This document shows, piece after piece, positions 1 to 7,322 of a stretch of 64,000 bases of DNA; position 1 is the first letter of the stretch; each line of letters opens with the position of its first letter. Source of the DNA: Acidiluteibacter ferrifornacis (GTDB taxonomy: Bacteria > Bacteroidota > Bacteroidia > Flavobacteriales_E > Vicingaceae); NCBI RefSeq assembly GCF_009909615.1, contig NZ_WWNE01000003.1, positions 283,122-347,121 on the forward strand, written 5' to 3'. A model generated the notes under the pieces. It was not told the origin of the DNA and did not search any database. It worked only from the letters and a program-made list of their open reading frames with translations. A program made the translations under genes and the position numbers.

Positions 1-183
1 TTTTATGATATCAGGTCTTGTAATTGAAAGTAAATCGTTGTTACCTTTAATTGATTGATGATGATTTTTAAAAACCTCACCTCTAAAATCCTCTTCACTC
101 AATTTATGGCGCTGAATCATAGTACCCATAGCACCATCCAACACTAAAATTCTCTCCCTTAATAATTCTTCTATCTTTCTCAT
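1..183 (-). CDS. metH: Methionine synthase MetH, N-terminal fragment (cut by window edge)
   Basis: The 61 N-terminal residues are visible; the gene continues past base 1. They begin [20 protein letters not shown] and contain the GAMGT motif and a [14 protein letters not shown] segment, both typical of the homocysteine-binding domain of cobalamin-dependent methionine synthase. The enzyme transfers a methyl group from methyltetrahydrofolate to homocysteine. In Bacteroidota this domain is sometimes encoded separately from the cobalamin part, so full length cannot be judged here. The SAM riboswitch and terminator directly upstream independently support a methionine-biosynthesis role. The family call is firm; single-protein versus split form is unknown. 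Confidence 0.9.
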   Translation of the reverse strand, partial: MRKIEELLRERILVLDGAMGTMIQRHKLSEEDFRGEVFKNHHQSIKGNNDLLSITRPDIIK

Positions 184-195
184 AATTAAATAAAA

Positions 196-228
196 AAAGC
201 CCTTTTAACTGAAAGTCAAAAGGGCTTT
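196..228 (-). terminator. Intrinsic terminator of the metH SAM riboswitch
   Basis: On the minus strand AAAGCCCTTTT pairs with AAAAGGGCTTT across a short loop and is followed by a T-run, ending 13 bases before the metH ATG. The 5' arm contains CTTTTGACT (plus-strand 214-222), an exact 9-base complement of 242-250 just after the riboswitch. This gives the usual terminator/antiterminator choice of a transcriptional OFF switch: SAM binding would free the terminator. Confidence 0.85.
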
Positions 229-248
229 ATAATTTTTATATCTTTTGA

Positions 249-350
249 CTCATCTTTTTTTTAATTCAAAAAGGAATTAGCACCTTTCCTAACTAAATAG
301 GATGGTTGCTAAGGTTTCACAGGGCCTTTCCCTCCACCTTTCTTGATAAG
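249..350 (-). promoter_or_regulatory. SAM-I (S-box) riboswitch upstream of metH
   Basis: Read on the minus strand, the segment starts CTTATCAAGAAAGGTGGAGG, continues through GGCCC, TGAAACC, TTAGCAACC and a later GGTGCTAATTCC block, and closes with GATGAG. These are the conserved core elements of the SAM-I riboswitch in the right order. The P1 helix can be drawn between CTTATC (345-350) and GATGAG (249-254). Its 3' strand overlaps the antiterminator strand at 249-250, so P1 and the antiterminator cannot both form. SAM would therefore reduce metH transcription. The assignment rests on reading motifs, not on a covariance model. Confidence 0.9.
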
Positions 351-373
351 TAAATCTAAATAATAAAGAACGT

Positions 374-631
374 TTAAGCAGATGCTTGATTCTGCTTTTT
401 CATATGCTTATATAATAGGATGCCTACAACAATCGCCAACAAATATGGAAAAATCATTAAATAAACTATTCCATTGTTAATTCCATTTGCTAAGGTACTT
501 TCACCCGACTCCATGTTACTTTCTAACACCGCTTTACACATGCTACATTGTGCATAAGTAGCATCTGCTATTAGTACAAATGCCAATGTAATTGCTAAAA
601 AAATGAATCCCCTAAAAACAGATTGCTTCAT
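374..631 (-). CDS. Small exported CxxC membrane protein of the cytochrome oxidase cluster
   Basis: This 85-residue protein has a hydrophobic signal segment (about residues 8-22) ending in a plausible cleavage site before Q28. A CSMC motif (29-32) follows immediately, and there is one further transmembrane helix (about 54-73) with a basic C-terminus. I do not recognise a named family. It is the last gene of the oxidase cluster, 32 bases after the DUF420 gene, which suggests a part in oxidase assembly. The CxxC just outside the membrane could bind copper or haem or take part in thiol exchange, but this is inference from motif and context only. Confidence 0.6.
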   Translation of the reverse strand: MKQSVFRGFIFLAITLAFVLIADATYAQCSMCKAVLESNMESGESTLANGINNGIVYLMIFPYLLAIVVGILLYKHMKKQNQASA

Positions 632-663
632 GAATCAAAGTTAAGAAGTTTCTTTCTCATTTT

Positions 664-1185
664 TTAATAATACGGAGCAATCATAAAGTAAACAATTACA
701 CCAGTAATGGTCACATATAACCAAAGTGGTAAAGTCCACCTCGCAATCCTTTTATGTTTATCAAACTTCTGCGATAAGGCACGAGACAATGTAATTAGAA
801 CTAAAGGTACAATTGCAATTGCTAGTACAATGTGAGTAAGCAGTATGAATAAATAAACAACACGTATTACACCTTCTCCACCAAAAACTGTAGATTCAGA
901 TGTTGCATGGTAGGTTACATAACTTAATAAGAATAATACAGAAACTCCAACCGCGGAGAGCATCAACTTTTTGTGCAATTCAAATTTTTTCACTTTTACT
1001 GCCCAGCCTGCAGCAATTAATAATATTGTAGCAATTGAATTTAAAGTAGCATTAACTCTAGGTAAAAAAGCAAATGTATCGGTAGCAAAAGCTTCCTTCG
1101 GCATCAAATATAGTACAGCTACTACCACCGGTATAATTATAGAAACGGCAATGATAACAGGCTTTAAATTATAGGTCTTTTCCAT
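664..1185 (-). CDS. DUF420 family membrane protein (CtaM-like)
   Basis: A 173-residue protein with five hydrophobic segments and several conserved-looking histidines (HKKLML, YHATSE, LLTHIVLA, KHKRIARW). This matches the DUF420/YozB family; the Firmicutes member CtaM is needed for haem-copper oxidase activity. It starts 3 bases after the SCO gene and sits within the oxidase cluster, so a role in cytochrome oxidase maturation is likely. Family assignment is from length, topology and histidine pattern; the exact function in Bacteroidota is not established from sequence. Confidence 0.7.
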   Translation of the reverse strand: MEKTYNLKPVIIAVSIIIPVVVAVLYLMPKEAFATDTFAFLPRVNATLNSIATILLIAAGWAVKVKKFELHKKLMLSAVGVSVLFLLSYVTYHATSESTVFGGEGVIRVVYLFILLTHIVLAIAIVPLVLITLSRALSQKFDKHKRIARWTLPLWLYVTITGVIVYFMIAPYY

Positions 1186-1188
1186 AGA

Positions 1189-1881
1189 TTATTTCCCTTT
1201 TCGAGGTACGTACTTTTCAACCAATAAGATATCAATCGCATCGAATAAATCGTTGGTTTCAGACACACTAGTTCCGTCAAACACTCCTCTTAGTCTACCC
1301 TCACCATCAATAAGCATCAAGTTCGATGAGTGCAAAAATCCCCCTGGAGCTATACTATCCTTTTGAGCAGAAACAAAATATCCATTAAAGCCAACACTGT
1401 AAATAGAGTCCTTGTTTCCTGTTAAAAAGGTCCATACTCCATCTGTTGCATGAACTTTTTCTGCATACTCTTTTAGAACTTCAGGCGTATCATGCTCGGG
1501 ATTAACAGTAAAAGAAAGCAGGCGAAAATCATCTCTGTCCTGAAAACGATCTTGAACTTGAAGCATGTTTGTAGACATTTTCGGACAAATAGTAGGACAT
1601 GTTGCGAAAAAGAAATTTGCAACATAAATCTTATCCTCTAATGCTTTACTACTGAATAGCTGTCCATTTTGGTCAATGAATTCAAATGGCGGAATGGTAT
1701 GATAAATGGTATCCACCACTATTCGCCCATCTTTTTCAACCTCTACCACCTTTTTAGGCCCCATATACGGCAATGGCTTAAAATTATTTGTACCAGTACT
1801 TAGTAACAAATACAAAAGCGATGGTACCAATAGAATTGCAATTAATATTGCTGCCTTTTTCAAGGTCTTTGGTTGAGCCAT
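1189..1881 (-). CDS. SCO1/SenC/PrrC copper chaperone
   Basis: A 230-residue thioredoxin-fold protein with an N-terminal membrane anchor (about 10-28). The copper ligands of the SCO family are visible: CPTIC at 95-99 and a histidine at 184 in FLHSSNLML. SCO proteins deliver copper to, or reduce, the CuA site of cytochrome c oxidase subunit II on the outer face of the inner membrane. It lies between oxidase subunit IV and the DUF420 gene with spacings of 4 and 3 bases, fitting an assembly operon. The subunit II it would serve is not in this window. Confidence 0.88.
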   Translation of the reverse strand: MAQPKTLKKAAILIAILLVPSLLYLLLSTGTNNFKPLPYMGPKKVVEVEKDGRIVVDTIYHTIPPFEFIDQNGQLFSSKALEDKIYVANFFFATCPTICPKMSTNMLQVQDRFQDRDDFRLLSFTVNPEHDTPEVLKEYAEKVHATDGVWTFLTGNKDSIYSVGFNGYFVSAQKDSIAPGGFLHSSNLMLIDGEGRLRGVFDGTSVSETNDLFDAIDILLVEKYVPRKGK

Positions 1882-1885
1882 AAGA

Positions 1886-2251
1886 TTAGTCTGCTAGTGG
1901 CGAAAAGTCGATTGCATGAAGGAAGGTAGATTCTTTCAGCAAGATAAAAATCAGGTAAATTGCAAATAGAATAAAAGGAATTGCTACCACCATTTTAAAA
2001 TTCTTTCTTTCCCCACCAAGGTGCATATATGACATTACGATATAATATGCTTTCACCAAAGTTAATATTATAAAAGTCCACTTGACAAGTCCCCAAGAGA
2101 TTCCCATATCTTGCCAAACAAGACCTAGAGTTACTTCGGCAGTTGTAACTGCAAGTAACACCCAAAAGATGATCCAAATCATCTTTCTTACTTTCTTTCC
2201 TTCTTCTTCTGAATGTTTATGTGCGTATTCCGCTGTTCTATCAAAATCCAT
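1886..2251 (-). CDS. Cytochrome c oxidase subunit IV-like membrane protein
   Basis: A 121-residue protein with three transmembrane helices after a charged N-terminus (HKHSEEEGKKVRK), the layout of the prokaryotic COX4/caa3 subunit IV family. These small subunits stabilise the haem-copper oxidase. The gene lies 27 bases after a COX3 subunit gene and 4 bases before SCO. Sequence conservation in this family is low, so the call leans on topology, length and position. Confidence 0.75.
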   Translation of the reverse strand: MDFDRTAEYAHKHSEEEGKKVRKMIWIIFWVLLAVTTAEVTLGLVWQDMGISWGLVKWTFIILTLVKAYYIVMSYMHLGGERKNFKMVVAIPFILFAIYLIFILLKESTFLHAIDFSPLAD

Positions 2252-2278
2252 TGTGTCGTTGATTTATCGTTTTGAAAA

Positions 2279-3085
2279 TTATACCAAATAGAAGAATGTA
2301 AATACAAACACCCAAACTAAATCTACAAAGTGCCAGTAAAGCCCTACTTTTTCAACCATTTCATAATGACCTCTTTTCTCGTAAGTACCCTTCAACACAT
2401 TTACAAAAATGATGAAATTAATGACTACACCACTGAATACGTGAAATCCATGAAATCCTGTGATGAAGAAAAAGAAATCTGCAAATAAAGGCACTCCATA
2501 CTCATTCACTGTCAAATTGGCGCCATATATCTCTGTACCTTGAGCAATCATAGCAGCTGCTTCACTTCCAGTTACCGCATCAGCCACCCCAGGAATCATA
2601 AAAGCATTTTTGGCTTCATCTACCCACTGAACGATAGTTCCATCAGCCAATTGCAATGCTCCCAACTCTGTTCCATGAATAAAATGTCCCCATTCCCAAG
2701 CTTGAGAACCAACGAAGATTAAACCGCCAACGATAGTCAGCGCCATCCATAGGATTACACCATCTCTCTTCATTCGTTGCCCTGCTTCCACCGCTAGAAC
2801 CATTGTAACAGAACTCATGATAAGAATGAATGTCATCAATGCTACGTATAGCAAAGGATGATCTCCGTGCATAAACGGAAAGTGTGTAAACACATTTTCT
2901 GCAACAGGCCATACTTCTTCAAAACGATGACGCATGTAGCCATACGCTACTAAAAATCCAGTAAAGGTGAATGCATCAGAAACCAGGAAAAACCACATCA
3001 TCATTTTTCCATAACTAATGCCAAATGGAGAAGTATTACCACCCCATATCTTCTTATTGTCCAATGTCTCAGTACTAGCTGACAT
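2279..3085 (-). CDS. Cytochrome c oxidase subunit III
   Basis: A 268-residue multi-helix membrane protein. The C-terminal part shows the COX3 signature GFHGFHVFSG followed by VGLYWHFVDLVWVFVFTFFY. A hydrophilic insertion of about 60 residues (roughly 125-185) separates the early helices from the C-terminal ones. COX3 is a core subunit of the aa3/caa3 oxidase. It follows a second, shorter COX3-family gene by 10 bases; such pairs are common in Bacteroidota oxidase loci. Subunits I and II are not in the window and must be elsewhere in the genome. Confidence 0.88.
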   Translation of the reverse strand: MSASTETLDNKKIWGGNTSPFGISYGKMMMWFFLVSDAFTFTGFLVAYGYMRHRFEEVWPVAENVFTHFPFMHGDHPLLYVALMTFILIMSSVTMVLAVEAGQRMKRDGVILWMALTIVGGLIFVGSQAWEWGHFIHGTELGALQLADGTIVQWVDEAKNAFMIPGVADAVTGSEAAAMIAQGTEIYGANLTVNEYGVPLFADFFFFITGFHGFHVFSGVVINFIIFVNVLKGTYEKRGHYEMVEKVGLYWHFVDLVWVFVFTFFYLV

Positions 3086-3095
3086 ACTTAAAATT

Positions 3096-3680
3096 TTATA
3101 CGATATAACTTAAAAATAAAAACAAATACAACCATAAAGCATCTAAGAAATGCCAGTAGATTGAACATACTTGCAAACCTAATAAATTTTTCGGCTTATA
3201 GGTATTTTTTAAAGACTTAAAAAATACAACTAAAAGTGCCATCAACCCGCCTAAAAGGTGGATTAAGTGAACTGCCGTCAAAATATACAAGAATGAACCA
3301 GAGGCATTACTTTCACTACCCGTAAAGAACACTTGTCCAGAGGTCAACTGGCTCCATGCTTCGAACTGTGAAAAAGCGAATACAATTCCTAAAATCAAAG
3401 TCGCAGCTAAAGAAGCTTTAACTCCCGTAAAATTGGATCTTTTTGCGAAATGCAAAGATAAATACATTGTTAAACTGCTGATTAAAATAACAACAGTACT
3501 CACCCAGAACATACTAGGCATGTAAAACTCTAGCCAGTTACCGTCAGATTTTCTTACAATAACTGCAGAAGTTAATCCTGCAAATAACATCACAATACTA
3601 ATCATGCCAACCCACAGCAAGGGTTTCATGGTTTTCTCTTTGTGTGTTTTATCTTCAAATGATTGTGTAATTGTCATCAT
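3096..3680 (-). CDS. Second cytochrome c oxidase subunit III-family protein
   Basis: A 194-residue protein with five predicted transmembrane helices and the COX3-type end VCSIYWHFLDALWLYLFLFL; HLIHLLGG is the counterpart of the GFHGFHV region in its neighbour. It is shorter than the downstream COX3 and lacks the hydrophilic insertion, so it is a paralogue and not a frameshifted piece of the same gene. It begins 3 bases after ctaB. An internal Met at residue 18 is an alternative start. Confidence 0.82.
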   Translation of the reverse strand: MMTITQSFEDKTHKEKTMKPLLWVGMISIVMLFAGLTSAVIVRKSDGNWLEFYMPSMFWVSTVVILISSLTMYLSLHFAKRSNFTGVKASLAATLILGIVFAFSQFEAWSQLTSGQVFFTGSESNASGSFLYILTAVHLIHLLGGLMALLVVFFKSLKNTYKPKNLLGLQVCSIYWHFLDALWLYLFLFLSYIV

Positions 3681-3683
3681 CTG

Positions 3684-4577
3684 TTATAGTTTATCGAAGT
3701 AAAGTGCAAATAGCACTAATGGAATATAAACAAAGGAAGCAAACATTAGTTTAGTTGCTGACTTCATGGCATTCTTTCTATATAAATTAATTGCTGGCAC
3801 CAACATTAATATTCCTGCTATTCCAATTACAACAGCAGCTCCTAAGCCAGCCATTCCAAACAAAATCGGCAGAAAGCTACTTGCAATCATAAATAAGGTG
3901 TAGAGTAAAATCAAAAATGCGGAGAGTTGGTCTCTTCCTTCAGGAGATGGCAATAACTTAAACCCTGCTTTCAAGTAATCATCATTAATCTTCCAAGCAA
4001 TTGCCCAAAAGTGGGGAAACTGCCACATAAACTGCAGCGCAAATAAAATCCCGGCTTCTAAACCAAATGTACCAGTTGCAGCAACCCATCCTAACATTGG
4101 AGGGATAGCACCGGGAAACGCCCCTACAAATACTGCCCAAGGAGTAATTCGCTTTAGTGGTGTATAAATGGCTACATAAGAGAATAGGGCTAACACTCCT
4201 AGAACCCCTGTTAATGTATTCAAGTAAAACAACATCCCAACACCAACAATTCCGGTTAAAGAAGCGACAATAAATGCTTCTGTAACACTCATTCTTCCAG
4301 CAGCTAATGGACGATCTTTAGTGCGATCCATCAACTTATCTAAATCCCTCTCTATGATTTGATTGAACCCATTGGAAGATCCAGTTACTAAAAACCCTCC
4401 AACACATAGTATACTTAAAACCGTCCAATCAATTGATGGAACAGCAAGCATATATCCTAAAACTGCAGAAAACACTACTAATGACGCTAACCTCAACTTA
4501 ATGAATGAGGCATAATCACTAACCTTTGAGGATGTAGTACTTGATTGAATGGCTTCTTTTTCTACTGTAAAACTCAT
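3684..4577 (-). CDS. ctaB: Protoheme IX farnesyltransferase (haem O synthase)
   Basis: A 297-residue polytopic membrane enzyme of the UbiA superfamily. The first prenyl-diphosphate/Mg site reads NQIIERDLDKLMDRT (72-86), with the expected Asn and Asp spacing, followed by RPLAAGR. It adds a farnesyl group to haem b to make haem O, the precursor of haem A for cytochrome oxidase. It is the first gene of the oxidase cluster and has a Bacteroidota-type -7 sequence about 27 bases upstream, consistent with its own promoter after the polysaccharide gene string. Confidence 0.93.
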   Translation of the reverse strand: MSFTVEKEAIQSSTTSSKVSDYASFIKLRLASLVVFSAVLGYMLAVPSIDWTVLSILCVGGFLVTGSSNGFNQIIERDLDKLMDRTKDRPLAAGRMSVTEAFIVASLTGIVGVGMLFYLNTLTGVLGVLALFSYVAIYTPLKRITPWAVFVGAFPGAIPPMLGWVAATGTFGLEAGILFALQFMWQFPHFWAIAWKINDDYLKAGFKLLPSPEGRDQLSAFLILLYTLFMIASSFLPILFGMAGLGAAVVIGIAGILMLVPAINLYRKNAMKSATKLMFASFVYIPLVLFALYFDKL

Positions 4578-4603
4578 CGACTATTGTCTTCTGATTTGAT
4601 GCA

Positions 4604-4611
4604 CAAAATTA
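4604..4611 (-). promoter_or_regulatory. Candidate -7 element upstream of ctaB
   Basis: The minus strand reads TAATTTTG, matching the Bacteroidota -7 consensus TAnnTTTG, 26 bases upstream of the ctaB ATG. No clear TTG lies at the usual -33 distance, so this is a weak call. Confidence 0.35.
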
Positions 4612-4668
4612 ATAATAATTTCAAGCTATGAAAGAGAAAATTCCTTATTTAAAATGAATACAGATAAA

Positions 4669-6261
4669 CTATTGCTCTTGAGAGGTTCTGAACAAATTGG
4701 TTCTAAGGCCTAAGGAAAACAAGGTGATATTTTTATCATTTACTTTCTGGTTCCACACACCAACAAAAGATTGAATATTAGACTTTTCAAACAATCGATA
4801 AGCAAAATCAATTTTTGCAGTTAAAACTTTTGCCTCATTTCCTTGGTGTAAACTATTGCCATATTCAGAGTTCCTTGAAATATTGGAAGTATTGGGATTA
4901 TCCCCGAAATTCTGAAACTCTCCTGAAATACCTTGATGTAGGTAAAACAGTGTTGAATTAATGGTAATTCTATCCTTCTCATACTTTAACTCGGCTAAAA
5001 TTTCTGAAAAGTTAGCTCCATTTGGGTGAGCTAACGATTGTCCAAAATTTGTATAAGATTGCACAGGGCTACTGTGCGCGTATGTGTATGGTCGCACTAA
5101 ATTATACTCAACTCTAGTTCTAACGATGCCTTCATTCCACCTCCAGTAGCCCTTCCACCCAATTTGAAATCCATATTTATTACCCCACCATCGGCTATTT
5201 GTAGTAGTATCTTCATTAATCAAGTATTTTACATCAGCCTTAATTTCATCTAACAAAAATTCATCGAGTAAAATTTGACCGTATAAAATTTGATTCTTGA
5301 AAGGTGTAATCTTTAAGTTTAAACCAACTAACACATTATCCGGTGATCCAACTGAAAATTCAACCGGTCTGTAAAAGATAATTGGGTTGGCATAGTTGAC
5401 ATCAAACCCTCTATTGTACAAACTATCTTTTGCTTGCCAAACTACCGTTTCAAAAAGTCCAATAGAAAAGGTTTTGGAAATATTCCAATCAAGGTAGTGT
5501 GAAGCAGAATACTTCCTTTTAAACTTAGAGGAATTTAAGAAAACGATGGGCTGAGTATTCTCATAAATACTTTGATGCATCGCCCATATATTTGTGTAAC
5601 TCAATCTCCAGAAATTAACATTTAATTTAAAATAGGGAGAATTATTAGCATTATCAGATAATAGTAAAGAACGATAACCTTCACCAATAAACTGTTTGCC
5701 ATTTCCTAATTCGAAATTAAAGTGGGTATTGGGGGAGAAAGATAAATAAGACTGTAAAAATTGAGAATGAAAAATCCCATTTGCTAGTGATTTAATCTCT
5801 GACATTCCAGGCGAATAATTCCTCGAATGAGGGTTATTCAGATAAGGCAGATTATCATTTAGTATCCTGGCGTATACCAACCCGAAAGCCCATTTACTTT
5901 TATAAGTAGCAGCCAAATCAACACCCACACCCGCACCAAACAGAAAGTCTTGGTTGTAATTAATTGCTGTCGAAGCAGCAGCTTGAATATACGGCTGAAC
6001 ATAAAAACTTAATCTTGAGCCCATTCTGCTATACAAATGCTGCTTAAAGGCTAAACTTACCAAAGAACTGTCAAATTGATTAACGTTCAACTCATTCATT
6101 CGAAAAGGCTGAATAGAAGTGTGATGATCTAATCTATCAGACAATTTAGACTCTAATTCAATAGGAAGTAAACCAATTCTAGAATTTAAAGGCTGCGAAA
6201 CAACTGTTATCGAAACAAATAAACAGGACAGGAAGATGTACAACTTAATCCTGAAAAACAT
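4669..6261 (-). CDS. RemB/Wzi-like outer-membrane protein (paralogue 1)
   Basis: A 530-residue protein with a signal peptide (about 1-22) followed by many alternating-hydrophobicity strands, as in an outer-membrane beta-barrel. It contains GKQFIGEGYRSLLLSDN, the hallmark of the group that includes the gliding-motility protein RemB and the capsule-assembly protein Wzi. The same motif occurs in the gene two positions upstream (7323-8846), so the two are paralogues. It overlaps the glycosyl-1-phosphate transferase gene by 17 bases, implying translational coupling. Attachment of surface polysaccharide or adhesion/gliding is plausible; which one cannot be told from sequence. Confidence 0.7.
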   Translation of the reverse strand: MFFRIKLYIFLSCLFVSITVVSQPLNSRIGLLPIELESKLSDRLDHHTSIQPFRMNELNVNQFDSSLVSLAFKQHLYSRMGSRLSFYVQPYIQAAASTAINYNQDFLFGAGVGVDLAATYKSKWAFGLVYARILNDNLPYLNNPHSRNYSPGMSEIKSLANGIFHSQFLQSYLSFSPNTHFNFELGNGKQFIGEGYRSLLLSDNANNSPYFKLNVNFWRLSYTNIWAMHQSIYENTQPIVFLNSSKFKRKYSASHYLDWNISKTFSIGLFETVVWQAKDSLYNRGFDVNYANPIIFYRPVEFSVGSPDNVLVGLNLKITPFKNQILYGQILLDEFLLDEIKADVKYLINEDTTTNSRWWGNKYGFQIGWKGYWRWNEGIVRTRVEYNLVRPYTYAHSSPVQSYTNFGQSLAHPNGANFSEILAELKYEKDRITINSTLFYLHQGISGEFQNFGDNPNTSNISRNSEYGNSLHQGNEAKVLTAKIDFAYRLFEKSNIQSFVGVWNQKVNDKNITLFSLGLRTNLFRTSQEQ

Positions 6262-7297
6262 TTTTTGGTTTCTTGATCAACAAAAATAATAAACTACCAA
6301 AAGCGACTATAGCAACGATAGCAAAAACAAGACTAGGATGATATCCAGCAAAGAATACAGGTAAAGCAATCATGGTGATATTGAACAAATAGATAAACAC
6401 AGCAGTTTTTCCATGATCTCCTTTTGTCCAAAATAATACTCTATGATGAATATGATTTGAATCTGCTTCAAATGGGCTTTTCTTATTGGCTACTCGATAG
6501 ATGAAAATTCGAAACGTATCTAATAAAGGATAGACCAACACAGTCATCGCAAAAATTGGCTTTGAAATTCCAATAATCTTACTCGGTAGTTTTGAAGCAT
6601 CATACTCTATCAACTCTATAGCTAGAAAACTCAAAACCAAACCTATAAACAACGACCCTGAATCACCCATAAATATACTTGCAGGTTTGAAATTGTACCT
6701 CAAAAATCCCAAAAGCGCACCTGCTAAAGCAAAAGCGACAATGGCATAACTTTCACAACCAGCCAACAAGAACCAAATACCAAAGGCAATGGAAGCAATC
6801 ATTCCAACACCACCTGCAAGTCCATCAACTCCATCAATTAAATTGAATGAATTAATAATAACAATATAAGTCAGTACTGACAATAAAATACTTGCCCATT
6901 CAGGTAACTCTCTAATGTCAAATAATCCATACAAACTAGTTATTTTAATACCAGCCACACTAACCATTATAAAAGCTACAATCAAATTAGCTAATAACTT
7001 TTTCACCGGAGCAGTACCTACAATGTCATCCTTAATTCCAACAAAAAACATGATTAAAATAGATGGAATTAGAAACTTCAAAAAGCTAATCTCATCACTT
7101 GGAAAACAAATACAAACTGCAAACACAAAAGCCGCAAAAATCATGATCCCTCCCATTGAAGGAGTTTTTACCTTGTGCTGTTTACGATCTTCTGTAGGCT
7201 CATCAAATAGATGTTTCATTTTAGCGACCCTGATATAAGAGGGAGTAGCTAAGAGCACTATAAAAAATGCGATGATCGTTGCTAGAGCAATTTCCAT
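6245..7297 (-). CDS. Undecaprenyl-phosphate glycosyl-1-phosphate transferase (WecA/TagO/MraY family)
   Basis: A 350-residue integral membrane enzyme with about ten helices. Family motifs are present: KDD (89-91), NLIDGVDGLAGG (152-163), FMGDSGSLFIG (209-219) and NHIHHR (281-286). These bind Mg2+, the nucleotide sugar and undecaprenyl phosphate. The protein would start a lipid-linked glycan by moving a sugar-1-phosphate, typically GlcNAc-1-P, from a UDP-sugar to the carrier lipid. It is flanked by RemB/Wzi-like genes and follows GDP-fucose genes, so it probably initiates a surface polysaccharide. Lack of cell-wall gene neighbours argues against MraY. Confidence 0.85.
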   Translation of the reverse strand: MEIALATIIAFFIVLLATPSYIRVAKMKHLFDEPTEDRKQHKVKTPSMGGIMIFAAFVFAVCICFPSDEISFLKFLIPSILIMFFVGIKDDIVGTAPVKKLLANLIVAFIMVSVAGIKITSLYGLFDIRELPEWASILLSVLTYIVIINSFNLIDGVDGLAGGVGMIASIAFGIWFLLAGCESYAIVAFALAGALLGFLRYNFKPASIFMGDSGSLFIGLVLSFLAIELIEYDASKLPSKIIGISKPIFAMTVLVYPLLDTFRIFIYRVANKKSPFEADSNHIHHRVLFWTKGDHGKTAVFIYLFNITMIALPVFFAGYHPSLVFAIVAIVAFGSLLFLLIKKPKNVFQD

Positions 7298-7322
7298 TGG
7301 AGAATTTTAAGATGCGAAATTA

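Noticed and set aside
3085..3096. Two COX3 genes as one frameshifted gene
   Set aside because: Each has its own start, full set of helices and complete COX3 ending, so they are paralogues.
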